Positions 28,950 through 38,866 of a DNA stretch of 64,000 bases are shown one piece after another; position 1 is the stretch's first letter, and each line of letters starts with the position of its first letter. Under the pieces are notes generated by a model. The model had not been told where the DNA came from, made no database searches, and worked only from the letters and a program-made list of their open reading frames with translations. Made by a program: the position numbers and the translations under genes. Origin of the DNA: JABAAI01 sp965261955. Lineage in GTDB: Bacteria > Spirochaetota > Leptospiria > Leptospirales > Leptonemataceae. The stretch spans positions 1-64,000 of the forward strand of contig CBDHEM010000013.1 of NCBI GenBank assembly GCA_965261955.1. The letters run 5' to 3'.

Positions 28950-30631
28950 TAGGCAACTCGCATCACTTCTTCTGCGGTGGTTATACCATCTATAACTTTA
29001 TAGGCCCCATATTCCAAGAGTCCTAACATTGGGTGCTGACTATCCGAACGAGCCTTTTCTGCAATAGATTCGGCATCCTCCTCTTTGAGTATACTAGCCT
29101 GTATTCTAGGTGTTAGCTCCATCAGAGAATAGATGCCTGTTCTACCTTGATAGCCCGTACCAACACAAAGTTCACATCCCTTACCACGATAAAAACGCTT
29201 ACCTCGAAAAAATTTAGTCGGAAACCCAAGATCTTTTGTTTCCTCTATTTTAGGAGTATAGGCGTACTTACACTTTGGACAAATAGTACGCACAAGCCTT
29301 TGGGCAAGAACCCCGCGTACGCTACTTGTAATCAAGTAAGGCTCAATACCCATATCTATCAGGCGTGTAATGGCTGCTGGTGCGTTATTTGTATGTAACG
29401 TTGAGAAAACCAAATGACCCGTAAGGGACGATTGTATAGCAATGCGGGCCGTTTCTTCATCTCGGATCTCTCCCACCATAATCACATCCGGATCTTGTCT
29501 TAATATGGCCCGTAAAGCTTGTGCAAACGTAAAGCCTATCTTTTCCTGCATTTGCATTTGACCAATACCAGCAACTTCATATTCAATAGGATCTTCTGCT
29601 GTTAGAATATTTTTGACTCCATTGTTCAAGGCTGTCAATACAGCATAGAGGCTTGTGGACTTTCCAGAACCCGTCGGACCTGTCACCAAAAAGATACCAT
29701 TTGTTTCATTGATAATTTTGAGTAATCGGTCATATATATAGGGGTAAAGATCTAGACTTTCCAAGCTATAATTGGCATCCGTTTTATTTAATAAACGCAT
29801 AACAACTCGCTCTCCATATTGTGTAGGTACAGTCGAGACACGAATATCGACCTCTTTACCGCTCAATTTAAGTTTAATACGCCCATCTTGTGGTAGTCTA
29901 TTTTCTGCAATATTCAAATTTGCCATGATTTTTATACGTGAAATTAAACCCGCATGAGTTACCCTAGGAGGTTGCAAACGTAAATGAAGTATACCATCAA
30001 TACGATAGCGTACATCAAGGGATTTCTCACTTACCTCAATATGAATATCTGAAGCTCGCTCCTGAACAGCCTGACTTAAAATCACATTCACCATACGAAT
30101 AATGGGGGCTTCGTTTGCCATATCCAGAGTATCTTCAGAAAGGTTTTCCAATTTAGAATATTCCTCTTTATTCATGTCTCCCATCACTTCTTTGGCTAAA
30201 GCAACGGCTCGATCAAAACCACCATGAATCATACGCATAACCTCAGCTTCACTGGAAAGAATGAAATCCACTTTATATGGTCTCAAAAAAAGACGAAAAT
30301 CGTCCATCATATGGACCTCTTCAGGATTAATAATGGCCACACACACTCTATTGTTTGTGCAAGAGATAGGGACAATTCTAACTTTATGAATGAAATCTAC
30401 CGGTAATTTGGCAAAAATAGGATCATAATTAAATTTTAGTTTTTCGACGTAGGGATAGCCGTATTGACGGGCCACTACACTCATTAGTTTGGCCTCGTCT
30501 ATAAAACCTTGACTGACAAGTATTTGACCAAGTTTATGTTTTTTGGTCTTTTGTATTTTAAGGGCCTCTATAAGCTCCTCATTTTCAATGATACCCTCTT
30601 CCACAAGAAGTGTCCCCAAATGCTGCTTCAT
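28949..30631 (-). CDS. gspE: Type II secretion ATPase
   Basis: 560 residues. The N-terminal MshEN/GspE-N domain ('LGTLLVEEGIIENEELIEAL' style) binds the platform. The motor domain has Walker A GPTGSGKST (about 317), the Asp box, Walker B and His box (DPDVIMVGEIRDEETA, FSTLHTNNAP). A C4 zinc element CPKC...CELCVGTGYQGRTGIYSL lies near the end. It is cytoplasmic and powers pseudopilus assembly. It lies between gspD (74-bp gap) and gspF (1-bp overlap). Confidence 0.96.
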   Translation of the reverse strand: MKQHLGTLLVEEGIIENEELIEALKIQKTKKHKLGQILVSQGFIDEAKLMSVVARQYGYPYVEKLKFNYDPIFAKLPVDFIHKVRIVPISCTNNRVCVAIINPEEVHMMDDFRLFLRPYKVDFILSSEAEVMRMIHGGFDRAVALAKEVMGDMNKEEYSKLENLSEDTLDMANEAPIIRMVNVILSQAVQERASDIHIEVSEKSLDVRYRIDGILHLRLQPPRVTHAGLISRIKIMANLNIAENRLPQDGRIKLKLSGKEVDIRVSTVPTQYGERVVMRLLNKTDANYSLESLDLYPYIYDRLLKIINETNGIFLVTGPTGSGKSTSLYAVLTALNNGVKNILTAEDPIEYEVAGIGQMQMQEKIGFTFAQALRAILRQDPDVIMVGEIRDEETARIAIQSSLTGHLVFSTLHTNNAPAAITRLIDMGIEPYLITSSVRGVLAQRLVRTICPKCKYAYTPKIEETKDLGFPTKFFRGKRFYRGKGCELCVGTGYQGRTGIYSLMELTPRIQASILKEEDAESIAEKARSDSQHPMLGLLEYGAYKVIDGITTAEEVMRVA

Positions 30632-30704
30632 ACCTAAAATACAAATAATACCAGAGTTAAGTCAAAAGCTAGCACACGACGAGTTAAACACGAGGGCTAC
30701 TCAT

Positions 30705-32414
30705 CTACCACCGTTTTTCTGGCCAAACAATAATTTCATCATGAATCTTTTTCAGAGAAGATTGTTGCTCACTTCTCTTTAAATCTGTAAGACGATCTGC
30801 CTCTTTCCGTCCTTTTAAGATATGAGGTGTCATAAAAATCATTAAGTTTCTCTTGGTTTTTGTATCTATATTTCTTCTGAAAAAATATCCTAAAAGTGGT
30901 ATATCTCCCAAAATAGGAACTTTAGTCACGTTTTTTGTGGTTTCAGAGGAAATTAAGCCACCTAAAACTATAGTTTGTTTATCTAAAACAATCGCATAGG
31001 TCCTTACATTACGTTTAGAAAAAGTTGGGTTCCCCCCAGAAGCCGCAGCTTGTTGTCCTTGTATACTGGATATTTCCGCAAAAAAGTTGAGTGTGATTTG
31101 GCCGGAAGAGTTGATTTGAGGTGTGACTTTAAGCTTGATCCCAGCCGGCTTGTACTCAAAGCTTTCCACTGCGGATGTCCCCTCTGCACTAGTTTGAGAG
31201 CGAGTACGCACAGGAACATCCTGCCCGACGTTTATTTCTGCCTCCTGGTTATTGAGAGCTAGAACCTGAGGAGAAGACAGAACATTAAAGTTTTGTCGAT
31301 TGATATTCGCTCTAAGTATCCCCAAAAGATCTCCAGCACTGTCAATAAAGCCAAGGCTAAAACCATTTAGGGTATTTCTTTTGGGATCAATAAAACTATC
31401 AGAACCAGTACTTTGCGTGGGATCAATAATACGACTTTCTCCGGCTAATCCCGTATTAAATTGAGCGTGTGCACTTTTCTCTCCAATGGAACGCCAATCC
31501 ACTCCAAAATCGTTGGTTCCAGTAGAACTAATTTCTGCTATTAACACTTCTAAAAGTATCTGGATACGGGGTACATCTAATTTTTTGATTATATTTCTAA
31601 TTTCTAGCCATTCTCGAGAGGTAGATGTAATCACAATAGAATTTGATGCCTTATGGGCAACAGAGCGTATCTTTTTATTGGCATTACTACGTACTCCAGT
31701 TTTAGTGATTACTGAGCTAGATTGTGGTGCATCCAATTTAGATAAAACGCCCGATAGGCTTTCTGCAGCAATATGACGGACTCTATATATATGAACTTGT
31801 TCAGAACCTGAGGAGGATACGCTATTTTTGTCTATTTTTTTAAGAAGTATTTTGCCTATACTCAGGGCTCGATATACGTTTCTGGCAAAACCAGTAATCA
31901 CAATGGAATTCGTAGGACGATAGGATACAATTGTAACTTGACTCCCAGCTACAGATTTGAATACGTTTGTCAACTCATTGACATCCACTCGAGACGGGAG
32001 AGAAAGTACCCGAGAAATTACACCAGCAGATTTTTCTGTAAGCTCTCCTTCTTCCGGTAAGGAGGCATCTCCCGCTTTTTTTTGATTTACAATCTTAATC
32101 AGATTGGGTTCTTCAATAATACCATAACCCTTAACTTCTAACACCTGCTTCATGAAATCTAAAGCACGCCTCTCCGGTATATCTTTATAGGAAATAACAG
32201 TGATTTTACCAGTAATACTATCATCAACCATAATGTTACGGCGTATTAGGCTAGCCATGGTTTTGAGCCAGTCTTTAATATCTACTTCATTAAAATTCAC
32301 ACTAAAACAATTCTTGCAGGATTTGCTCCTAGACTTTCTTTTTTCTTGGGAGGATACCGGACTAAAAAAAATCAATATGAAGCAAACAATCAGAAAATTC
32401 AAAAAACATTTCAT
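30705..32414 (-). CDS. gspD: Type II secretion outer-membrane secretin
   Basis: About 569 residues from ATG 32414, chosen because the signal peptide MKCFLNFLIVCFILIFFSPV starts there; in-frame starts at 32438 and 32504 would bury it. N0 domain (VNFNEVDIKDWLKTMA), N1-N2 repeats ('SIVITGFARNVYRALSIG', 'NSIVITSTSREWLEI'), then the secretin barrel with 'IQILLEVLIAEI', 'INVGQDVPVRT' and the closing 'VPILGDIPLLGYFFR'. It forms the export pore. No gspC or pilotin gene is adjacent. Confidence 0.95.
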   Translation of the reverse strand: MKCFLNFLIVCFILIFFSPVSSQEKRKSRSKSCKNCFSVNFNEVDIKDWLKTMASLIRRNIMVDDSITGKITVISYKDIPERRALDFMKQVLEVKGYGIIEEPNLIKIVNQKKAGDASLPEEGELTEKSAGVISRVLSLPSRVDVNELTNVFKSVAGSQVTIVSYRPTNSIVITGFARNVYRALSIGKILLKKIDKNSVSSSGSEQVHIYRVRHIAAESLSGVLSKLDAPQSSSVITKTGVRSNANKKIRSVAHKASNSIVITSTSREWLEIRNIIKKLDVPRIQILLEVLIAEISSTGTNDFGVDWRSIGEKSAHAQFNTGLAGESRIIDPTQSTGSDSFIDPKRNTLNGFSLGFIDSAGDLLGILRANINRQNFNVLSSPQVLALNNQEAEINVGQDVPVRTRSQTSAEGTSAVESFEYKPAGIKLKVTPQINSSGQITLNFFAEISSIQGQQAAASGGNPTFSKRNVRTYAIVLDKQTIVLGGLISSETTKNVTKVPILGDIPLLGYFFRRNIDTKTKRNLMIFMTPHILKGRKEADRLTDLKRSEQQSSLKKIHDEIIVWPEKRW

Positions 32415-32659
32415 TCTTCTATTTTTGATTAGTGACATAAAGTTGAAATAACAGTAATCTGACAGTACAAGTACAGCAAAGTCTCCCCATAAGAAAGTCG
32501 GCAAAAAAGCAGTTTGTTACAAGCATACTCTAAGACTTTTCGTGAATTTCTTCGTCAATTGCTAAATTATTCAATTCAAGCAAAAACATTGGGAAAAGAG
32601 CTTGTATTTCAAATTTAGAAAAGAGAAATGGGAAATCTCCTAACATAAGAATCCAATCG

Positions 32660-34144
32660 ATGAAGGAACAAAAGACACAAATAGCTGTGATCGGTGCAGG
32701 GCCGGGGGGCTACGCTGCGGCATTTTTAGCGGCAGATCTTGGAATGGAAGTCTGCCTAATTGATAAACACCCTAATCCCGGTGGTGTTTGCCTCTACGAA
32801 GGCTGTATACCCTCCAAAGCCTATCTACATGTGGCCAACCTCTTACAACACACACGAGAGGCTAGAAAGATGGGAGTAGATTTCTCCGAACCCAAAATCG
32901 ATTTAGACAAAATACGTCAGTGGAAGCAAAATGTGGTCACCAAACTGACCGGTGGTTTAGGTCAACTGTGCCAATCTAGAAAAATACAATATTTACGAGG
33001 GAGTGCAAGCTTCCTTGGCCCTAATTCCATTTCATTTTGTTCATCTACAGACAAAAAAATAAGTGAAATTACATTCATCCATTCTATTTTAGCTTGTGGC
33101 TCCGTTCCTCAAGTTCCTCCTTTTCTCTCTTCTCTCTTCCCTCCGAGAAGAGAGAAATCGTCTGTAGCAGATCACTCTTTAGAAGCCTCAGAACAGCCAC
33201 CTTTACTCATGAACTCAACACAGGCCCTACAGTTAAAGACAATTCCCAAGAAACTCCTTATACTAGGGGGAGGCTACATTGGTCTAGAGATGGGTACGGT
33301 TTATAGCAACTTGGGTAGTGAAGTTAGTGTTGTTGAAATGGAGAAACAAATTTTACCCGGTACTGACAAAGACTTGATCAAACCCCTTGCGATAAAACTA
33401 GAAGGCCTATTTTCTAAGATCCACCTAAATACACAATTGATCGAAGCCCACATAGAAGGGAATGCGGTTTGCGTAAAATTACAAAAAAAAGGACAAGATG
33501 AAATAGAAGATCATAGGTTTGATAGTATGCTCATTTCAGTGGGACGCCGTCCTAATCTAGAGGGCATAGGTCTAGAAAATACAAAGGTACAAATGACACC
33601 GGAAGGGTTCATTCAGGTGGATAAAAAACGTCAAACTGCGGAAGCTAGCATATATGCCATTGGTGATATCACGGGACAACCCATGTTAGCACATAAGGCA
33701 TCACATGAGGGTAAAGTGGCTGTGGAAGCCATCTATGGCCATCAGGGAGCAGCCTTTATGCCACAAGCCATACCTGCAGTCATATTTACAAATCCAGAAA
33801 TCGCCTACTGTGGTATTATGGAGGAAGAAGCCAAGGCGAGGGGTCAAGCCATACAGGTGGCTCGCTTCCCTTGGGTGGCTTCCGGGCGAGCTTTGAGCCT
33901 GAGTGCAACTGATGGTCTCACAAAAATGATTATTGACGAAAAAAGCGGACGCCTACTGGGAATGGGTATTGTTGGCTCTGGAGCAGGAGAATTGATTGCG
34001 GAAGGGGTACTAGCCATTGAGATGGGGGCCTTAGCCAAAGATATTGCTTTGAGTATACACCCCCATCCCACCCTATCAGAAACGCTTATGGAATGTAGTG
34101 AAATCTTTTCCGGCCAATGTACACACATACATAGAGCAATATAA
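32660..34144 (+). CDS. lpdA: Dihydrolipoamide dehydrogenase
   Basis: 494 residues. FAD-binding GAGPGGYAAAFLAADLG, redox disulfide in GGVCLYEGCIPSK, NAD-binding LGGGYIGLEMG, second FAD site YAIGDITG, and the catalytic His-Glu pair in HPHPTLSET. It reoxidises lipoamide in 2-oxoacid dehydrogenase or glycine-cleavage complexes. An insertion of about 25 polar residues (about 150-180) interrupts the segment before the NAD domain; this is longer than in common enzymes. No E1 or E2 gene is next to it. G+C looks higher than in flanking genes. Divergent from gspD across a 245-bp gap that should hold both promoters. Confidence 0.96.
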   Translation: MKEQKTQIAVIGAGPGGYAAAFLAADLGMEVCLIDKHPNPGGVCLYEGCIPSKAYLHVANLLQHTREARKMGVDFSEPKIDLDKIRQWKQNVVTKLTGGLGQLCQSRKIQYLRGSASFLGPNSISFCSSTDKKISEITFIHSILACGSVPQVPPFLSSLFPPRREKSSVADHSLEASEQPPLLMNSTQALQLKTIPKKLLILGGGYIGLEMGTVYSNLGSEVSVVEMEKQILPGTDKDLIKPLAIKLEGLFSKIHLNTQLIEAHIEGNAVCVKLQKKGQDEIEDHRFDSMLISVGRRPNLEGIGLENTKVQMTPEGFIQVDKKRQTAEASIYAIGDITGQPMLAHKASHEGKVAVEAIYGHQGAAFMPQAIPAVIFTNPEIAYCGIMEEEAKARGQAIQVARFPWVASGRALSLSATDGLTKMIIDEKSGRLLGMGIVGSGAGELIAEGVLAIEMGALAKDIALSIHPHPTLSETLMECSEIFSGQCTHIHRAI

Positions 34145-34357
34145 TCGAATCTTTACCATATGAAACTCTGAAAAAAACTCTGGGAAGCCATTGGCTATAT
34201 CCTATTTTATCAAAAAAGATCGCAAAGAAAAATTACAGTTTAAATCTTCTACTTAAAACAAGAATAGAAAAATAAATAGAGATACTTCCCTTATATATGG
34301 ACTATAGAGTTCATATACAAATAGCGAATCAAACCTTTTACAAAACACATCATAATC

Positions 34358-35431
34358 ATGCCATTTACCTGCCAAAACTGTAAACGAGAACTCAGTATAT
34401 ATATTTTATCCAGTTCCCTAGAGAATGCGAGGGAGACTAAAACAGAAACAGAAGAAAATCTTTATTGTAGTTACTGCAAATCTTATCAAAAACCGGAAAG
34501 AGATACTTTTCTCCACTGTGATTATTGTGGATTTTCTTATAATGAGTTTATCGAAAATGGTTCCCTTAGTTGTGCAAATTGCTATGAAAGCTTTGCTCCA
34601 AAATTAGAAAGATTCATGGAAAGATACCAGCAGAAAATACCGGGAAGCATTCCTTTTTCAAAGGGTTTTACTTCATCCTCTTTGGCTAAAGCTAGGAGCC
34701 AAGAACTTTGTGAGTACATTCTAAAAAGTAAAACAACAAACGAGACTTCTTCTGGTGTTATCCATAAACAAATCAAAAAACAAATCAAAACACCCAATCA
34801 AATCGCTGAGCTAGAAAGCAAACAAAGTGTAGTCCATAAAGGGAAAACGGTCCAAAGTCTTAGGATCAGAATCGCACGCAATATTGAGAATTTGCCCTAT
34901 CTATATGCTTTGACAAAACAACAAAAGCAACGACTCAGCCTCTATTTCCTATCCCCTCAAACCCCTCTCTTGCTAAACTGGCATCCAAAACACTCTGCTC
35001 AAATGAACACAAATGATGAAGACCATTTGCGTATACATTGGTGTTTCCCTTGGCAGGATGAAAATCGCGCCATCCATCAAGCCAAACAATGTTTTATCGA
35101 TGTCGAAAAATTAGATGAACTCTATCAATGGCAATTCCACCCTGACTATGGCTTACTAACAGCATCCCCTTATATAGGAGGACTAGCCATGCGAATTTCT
35201 TTTGAATTACACATGCCAAATCTCTTTCAAAATAGAAATTGGCCCTACTGGCAAAAAAACATAGAAGACGCTGGTTGTGAGATAAGAGGTGTAAAGGGAG
35301 AAACTGGACCATTAGGGAATACAATACAAATATCGAATCGACATTGGCCTTGGGATACAAATCCTGAAAAAGAATTTCTTCCCCTTCTACGTCTAATTGA
35401 GCATATTGAGTTAGCCGAGCAGAAAGAGTAA
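34358..35431 (+). CDS. McsA-McsB-like fusion: zinc-knuckle region joined to a truncated, probably inactive arginine-kinase domain
   Basis: 357 residues. The N-terminal part has four CxxC knuckles (Cys 5/8, 37/40, 54/57, 72/75). The third and fourth, with 'NEFIENGSLSC', match the McsA pattern of a CxxC, then F-x-x-x-G-x-x-x-C-x-x-C-Y. The McsA UVR motif is missing. The C-terminal part follows McsB: LRIRIARN (168-175), NDEDHLRI (219-226), HPDYGLLTASPYIG (261-274), IRGVKGETGPLGN and IQISNRHW (309-330). About 70 residues between the first two motifs are lost. The substrate-loop Cys and GTG are replaced (TASPYIGGLAMR), and the whole C-terminal phospho-arginine-sensing domain is absent. I infer a pseudokinase adaptor. 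clpC follows 285 bp downstream, as mcsA-mcsB-clpC do in Firmicutes. Confidence 0.75.
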   Translation: MPFTCQNCKRELSIYILSSSLENARETKTETEENLYCSYCKSYQKPERDTFLHCDYCGFSYNEFIENGSLSCANCYESFAPKLERFMERYQQKIPGSIPFSKGFTSSSLAKARSQELCEYILKSKTTNETSSGVIHKQIKKQIKTPNQIAELESKQSVVHKGKTVQSLRIRIARNIENLPYLYALTKQQKQRLSLYFLSPQTPLLLNWHPKHSAQMNTNDEDHLRIHWCFPWQDENRAIHQAKQCFIDVEKLDELYQWQFHPDYGLLTASPYIGGLAMRISFELHMPNLFQNRNWPYWQKNIEDAGCEIRGVKGETGPLGNTIQISNRHWPWDTNPEKEFLPLLRLIEHIELAEQKE

Positions 35432-35716
35432 ACAAGCTAAAATACGATTTAAAACAAACTGTAAAGAAGAGTCAGTGTTTGGAAACTCATATCCGATATA
35501 TCATTTACGTGCGGTTATTATGTACATTTTTTCACGAGGATTTTTATGCGAAAAAGAAAGGCGTAAATGGACCATTTGGGGAAATTATGCAAATGCAAAA
35601 AAATATAATTTTTCGTGACAAATTCTTAGCACCAGTTCCAGTGTGAGTTTATGGGTAGATATGTTTAAAGAATTCCCGAAAAGATCTCTCACATAAAAGG
35701 AAACCACAATTATATT

Positions 35717-38377
35717 ATGTTTGATTTTACCAAAAGAGCCAAACGCATCATCAATGAATACGCCCAACAGGAGGCTAAGCGCCTTGGAAACGACATGATC
35801 GGGGCTGAACATATACTTCTTGGTCTTTTACGAGAAGAGGCTTCTGTTGCGATTAAGATACTCAAAAATCTGAATATCAATCTAAACGACCTTAAAAAAG
35901 AAGTCGAACGATGCTCAAAACAAGGTGGTAGCAATCTACTCATTGATATTTCGCCTAATCCAGATCGCTATCAAAAGGTAATTGATTACTCCAAAGAAGA
36001 AGCCAAACGTCTAAAACACAATTATGTAGGAACAGAACATATACTTCTGGCCCTTCTTCGAGATAACAACAACGTTGCGGGAACAGCTCTTTCAAATTTT
36101 AATGTGAATTATTCCGTAATCAAAGGGGAAATATTACGCATACTAGGGGTTTCTGTTTCTGGTGCATCTACAAGTACGAAGCGAACGAGTGGAGATAAGC
36201 TGCGTACCCCCACATTGGATGAATTCACTCGTGATCTCACACAACTAGCGAAAGAAAAAAAGCTCCTACCGGTGATTGGCCGCAACCAAGAAATCGAACG
36301 AGTCATTCAAATACTTTGTCGAAAAACTAAAAATAATCCCGTACTCATTGGAGAAGCAGGGGTTGGTAAAACCGCTATAGTAGAGGGATTAGCCGAACGT
36401 ATTATAGATCATAGTGTTCCGGATACTTTATTCAGCAAACGGGTAATTGTATTGGATTTGGCCAGTTTGATTGCAGGGACCAAATATAGGGGAGAATTTG
36501 AAGACCGTCTCAAAAAAATTATGCGAGAAATACATAACTCCAGAAATATTATTGTATTTATTGATGAGTTGCACACAATCATAGGTGCCGGTGCTGCAGA
36601 GGGGGCTGTGGATGCTGCCAATATGCTTAAGCCGGCTTTAGCTAGGGGAGAAATACAATGTATAGGTGCCACAACCATCGCAGAGTTTCGCAAATATGTC
36701 GAAAAAGATTCGGCTCTGGAAAGGCGTTTCCAATCCATATTGGTAAAAGAACCTTCTTACGACGATGCTATTTTAATACTTCGTGGTCTCAAAAATTCAT
36801 TTGAAAAACACCATCGTGTTTTTTATCCCGACGAAACATTGACTTTGGCTGTTCAATTAGCAGAACGCTATATTAGCGATCGCTATTTACCAGATAAAGC
36901 CATTGATGTGATAGATGAAGCTGGAGCTAGAGCCCGTCTAACTTACTTCTCTCGTCCAAGTGATCTATTGGAAATGGAAGAAAATATACGTAAACTAGCC
37001 ATTCGTAAAGATGAATTGGTCAAAGCACAAGAGTATGAAAATGCGGCTAAAGTACGAGATGAAATCAATACTTCCCGAGAGCTTTTAGGGCAAAAAATCA
37101 AAAATTGGCAGGATCGTGTAGCTGATCACTCTGTACAAATTACAACTGAAGACATTTCTTCTGTGATGAGTCTTTGGACTGGTATACCCCTCTCTCGCAT
37201 AGAACAAGACGAAGCTACTCGCTTATTGAAGATAGAAGAGGAAATATCCAAAAGGATTGCCGGCCAAAAAGATGCCATCGAACGTATTGCCAAAGCCGTC
37301 CAAAGGTCTCGTACAGGCTTAGGGGATAAGAGACGGCCAGCTGGTTCTTTTATGTTTTTAGGCCCCACAGGGGTTGGAAAAACAGAATTGGCAAGAGTTC
37401 TATCTGATTTTCTTTTTGAAGATGAAAAAAAACTTTTTCGTTTGGATATGTCAGAATACATGGAACCTCACTCCATTTCAAAATTGATTGGTTCTCCTCC
37501 CGGTTATGTTGGCTACGAAGATGCTGGACTACTTTGTGAATTTGTACGTCGCAATCCCTATAGTGTAGTCCTCTTTGATGAAATTGAAAAAGCTCACAGA
37601 GATATTTTTAATATACTGTTACAAATTTTAGATGATGGATGTCTAACAGACACCCATGGCCGTAAAGTAAACTTCTCTAAGTGCCTAATCATTATGACCT
37701 CCAACATAGGAGCGAGAGAAATTCAAAAAGGAAGTTTAGGTTTTTCAGAAAACAAAGAAAACCACAAAAAAAAATCAAAAGAGAAAGTCATTGAACAATT
37801 AAAAAAACATTTTAACCCAGAATTTTTAAACCGAATTGATGAGACGATCTCTTTTGACGCATTGACGATAGAAAATGTACGTAAAATTGTTGGCATCATG
37901 ATACATGATATGAATGAGAATATTTTTTCTAAAGAACTCCACATTGAATTAGAGCCCAGTGGGTTAGAGTATATTACCTATAAAAGTTACGATGAAACAT
38001 ATGGAGCACGCCCCCTACGAAGGCTCTTACAAAAAGAAATTGAAAACTACCTAGCGATGTCCATACTAGAAGGGAAAATCACAGAACCCTCTGAATTTGT
38101 AATTTCTTGCTCTTCTTCATGTAAATCGAAAGAAGATACAAAGGAAGCTAAGCTTACATTTGTCCAAAGACCTTGGGAAGGTTATAAAGATATGCTATCG
38201 AACAGAGAAAAAAAATTAGAAAAAAAACAATCGCACATGAAAGATTATAAGATATTATCTGAACAAAAGCCAGTTATCATAAAAAAAATGAAGACGAGAA
38301 GCGATGTTACACTAGGAACGAACCCCGGTAGCCCTAGTAGTAGCCTCCCCCAAACCAGTTCTGGACAAAGCAATTGA
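35717..38377 (+). CDS. clpC: ClpC-type AAA+ protease chaperone
   Basis: 886 residues. Two Clp_N repeats (about 15-45 and 88-120), first AAA+ module with Walker A GEAGVGKT (about 213), the UVR-containing middle domain ('KAQEYENAAKVRDEIN', about 434), second module with Walker A GPTGVGKT (about 549), and the C-terminal ClpB-D2 domain. The UVR-bearing M-domain marks it as ClpC, not ClpA or ClpB; it unfolds proteins for ClpP. About 70 Lys/Ser-rich residues extend the C-terminus beyond the usual end. The McsA/B-like gene upstream is its probable partner. Confidence 0.95.
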   Translation: MFDFTKRAKRIINEYAQQEAKRLGNDMIGAEHILLGLLREEASVAIKILKNLNINLNDLKKEVERCSKQGGSNLLIDISPNPDRYQKVIDYSKEEAKRLKHNYVGTEHILLALLRDNNNVAGTALSNFNVNYSVIKGEILRILGVSVSGASTSTKRTSGDKLRTPTLDEFTRDLTQLAKEKKLLPVIGRNQEIERVIQILCRKTKNNPVLIGEAGVGKTAIVEGLAERIIDHSVPDTLFSKRVIVLDLASLIAGTKYRGEFEDRLKKIMREIHNSRNIIVFIDELHTIIGAGAAEGAVDAANMLKPALARGEIQCIGATTIAEFRKYVEKDSALERRFQSILVKEPSYDDAILILRGLKNSFEKHHRVFYPDETLTLAVQLAERYISDRYLPDKAIDVIDEAGARARLTYFSRPSDLLEMEENIRKLAIRKDELVKAQEYENAAKVRDEINTSRELLGQKIKNWQDRVADHSVQITTEDISSVMSLWTGIPLSRIEQDEATRLLKIEEEISKRIAGQKDAIERIAKAVQRSRTGLGDKRRPAGSFMFLGPTGVGKTELARVLSDFLFEDEKKLFRLDMSEYMEPHSISKLIGSPPGYVGYEDAGLLCEFVRRNPYSVVLFDEIEKAHRDIFNILLQILDDGCLTDTHGRKVNFSKCLIIMTSNIGAREIQKGSLGFSENKENHKKKSKEKVIEQLKKHFNPEFLNRIDETISFDALTIENVRKIVGIMIHDMNENIFSKELHIELEPSGLEYITYKSYDETYGARPLRRLLQKEIENYLAMSILEGKITEPSEFVISCSSSCKSKEDTKEAKLTFVQRPWEGYKDMLSNREKKLEKKQSHMKDYKILSEQKPVIIKKMKTRSDVTLGTNPGSPSSSLPQTSSGQSN

Positions 38378-38378
38378 A

Positions 38379-38585
38379 ATGACAGTTCTAACTGTCATCT
38401 TGCTTTCTTCTTTGTTGCTTGCCCTATGTTTTGTTTTTTTGCATTCATGTCCACTTTTTACTCAAGGAAAAGAATATAACGAAGAAATGATAACGAGCTT
38501 AGCACCCTTTATGAAATACGTGCAGTCTGAAAAAAAAAGGGAAAAAACTAAACATACCCTATCTATTATGCGTATTTTCCCATAA
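38379..38585 (+). CDS. Small membrane protein directly after clpC
   Basis: 68 residues, starting one base after the clpC stop. A hydrophobic segment (about 4-26) is followed by a short charged tail. Not recognised. The tight spacing suggests co-transcription with clpC. The DNA after its stop still reads like protein in shifting frames up to about 38830, so it may be the surviving start of a longer decayed gene. Confidence 0.4.
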   Translation: MTVLTVILLSSLLLALCFVFLHSCPLFTQGKEYNEEMITSLAPFMKYVQSEKKREKTKHTLSIMRIFP

Positions 38586-38667
38586 GCATGAAAAAGAAAT
38601 TCATAAGGGTGAATGGCTAATTCCGAATCGATAAATTTTTTTATAAAAAACAAGTTTCTCTCCGATA

Positions 38668-38702
38668 GAACAATGAATTTTCTGGGAACAATGAATTTTC
38701 TG
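38668..38702. repeat. 18-bp tandem duplication
   Basis: GAACAATGAATTTTCTGG twice in a row, the second copy lacking its last base, in the eroded stretch after clpC. The flanking frame 'SHRQLQIVGSDTIQHYLLD' looks like decayed coding DNA. Confidence 0.7.
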
Positions 38703-38866
38703 CTCCTGTGTTATCTCATAGGCAATTACAAATTGTTGGATCGGATACCATTCAACATTATTTATTGGACACGATAAATAGTCTCAACATTCACTGTGAT
38801 CAAAAGAACCCTGAAAAATTGCTTCCCAAATAAAATACAAATTGAATAACTAAGCTAATCACAAAA

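Noticed and set aside
35620..35660. CIRCE-like heat-shock operator upstream of clpC (TTAGCAC...GTGTGAG)
   Set aside because: The right half does not match GAGTGCTAA, and the arms are not inverted copies of each other.
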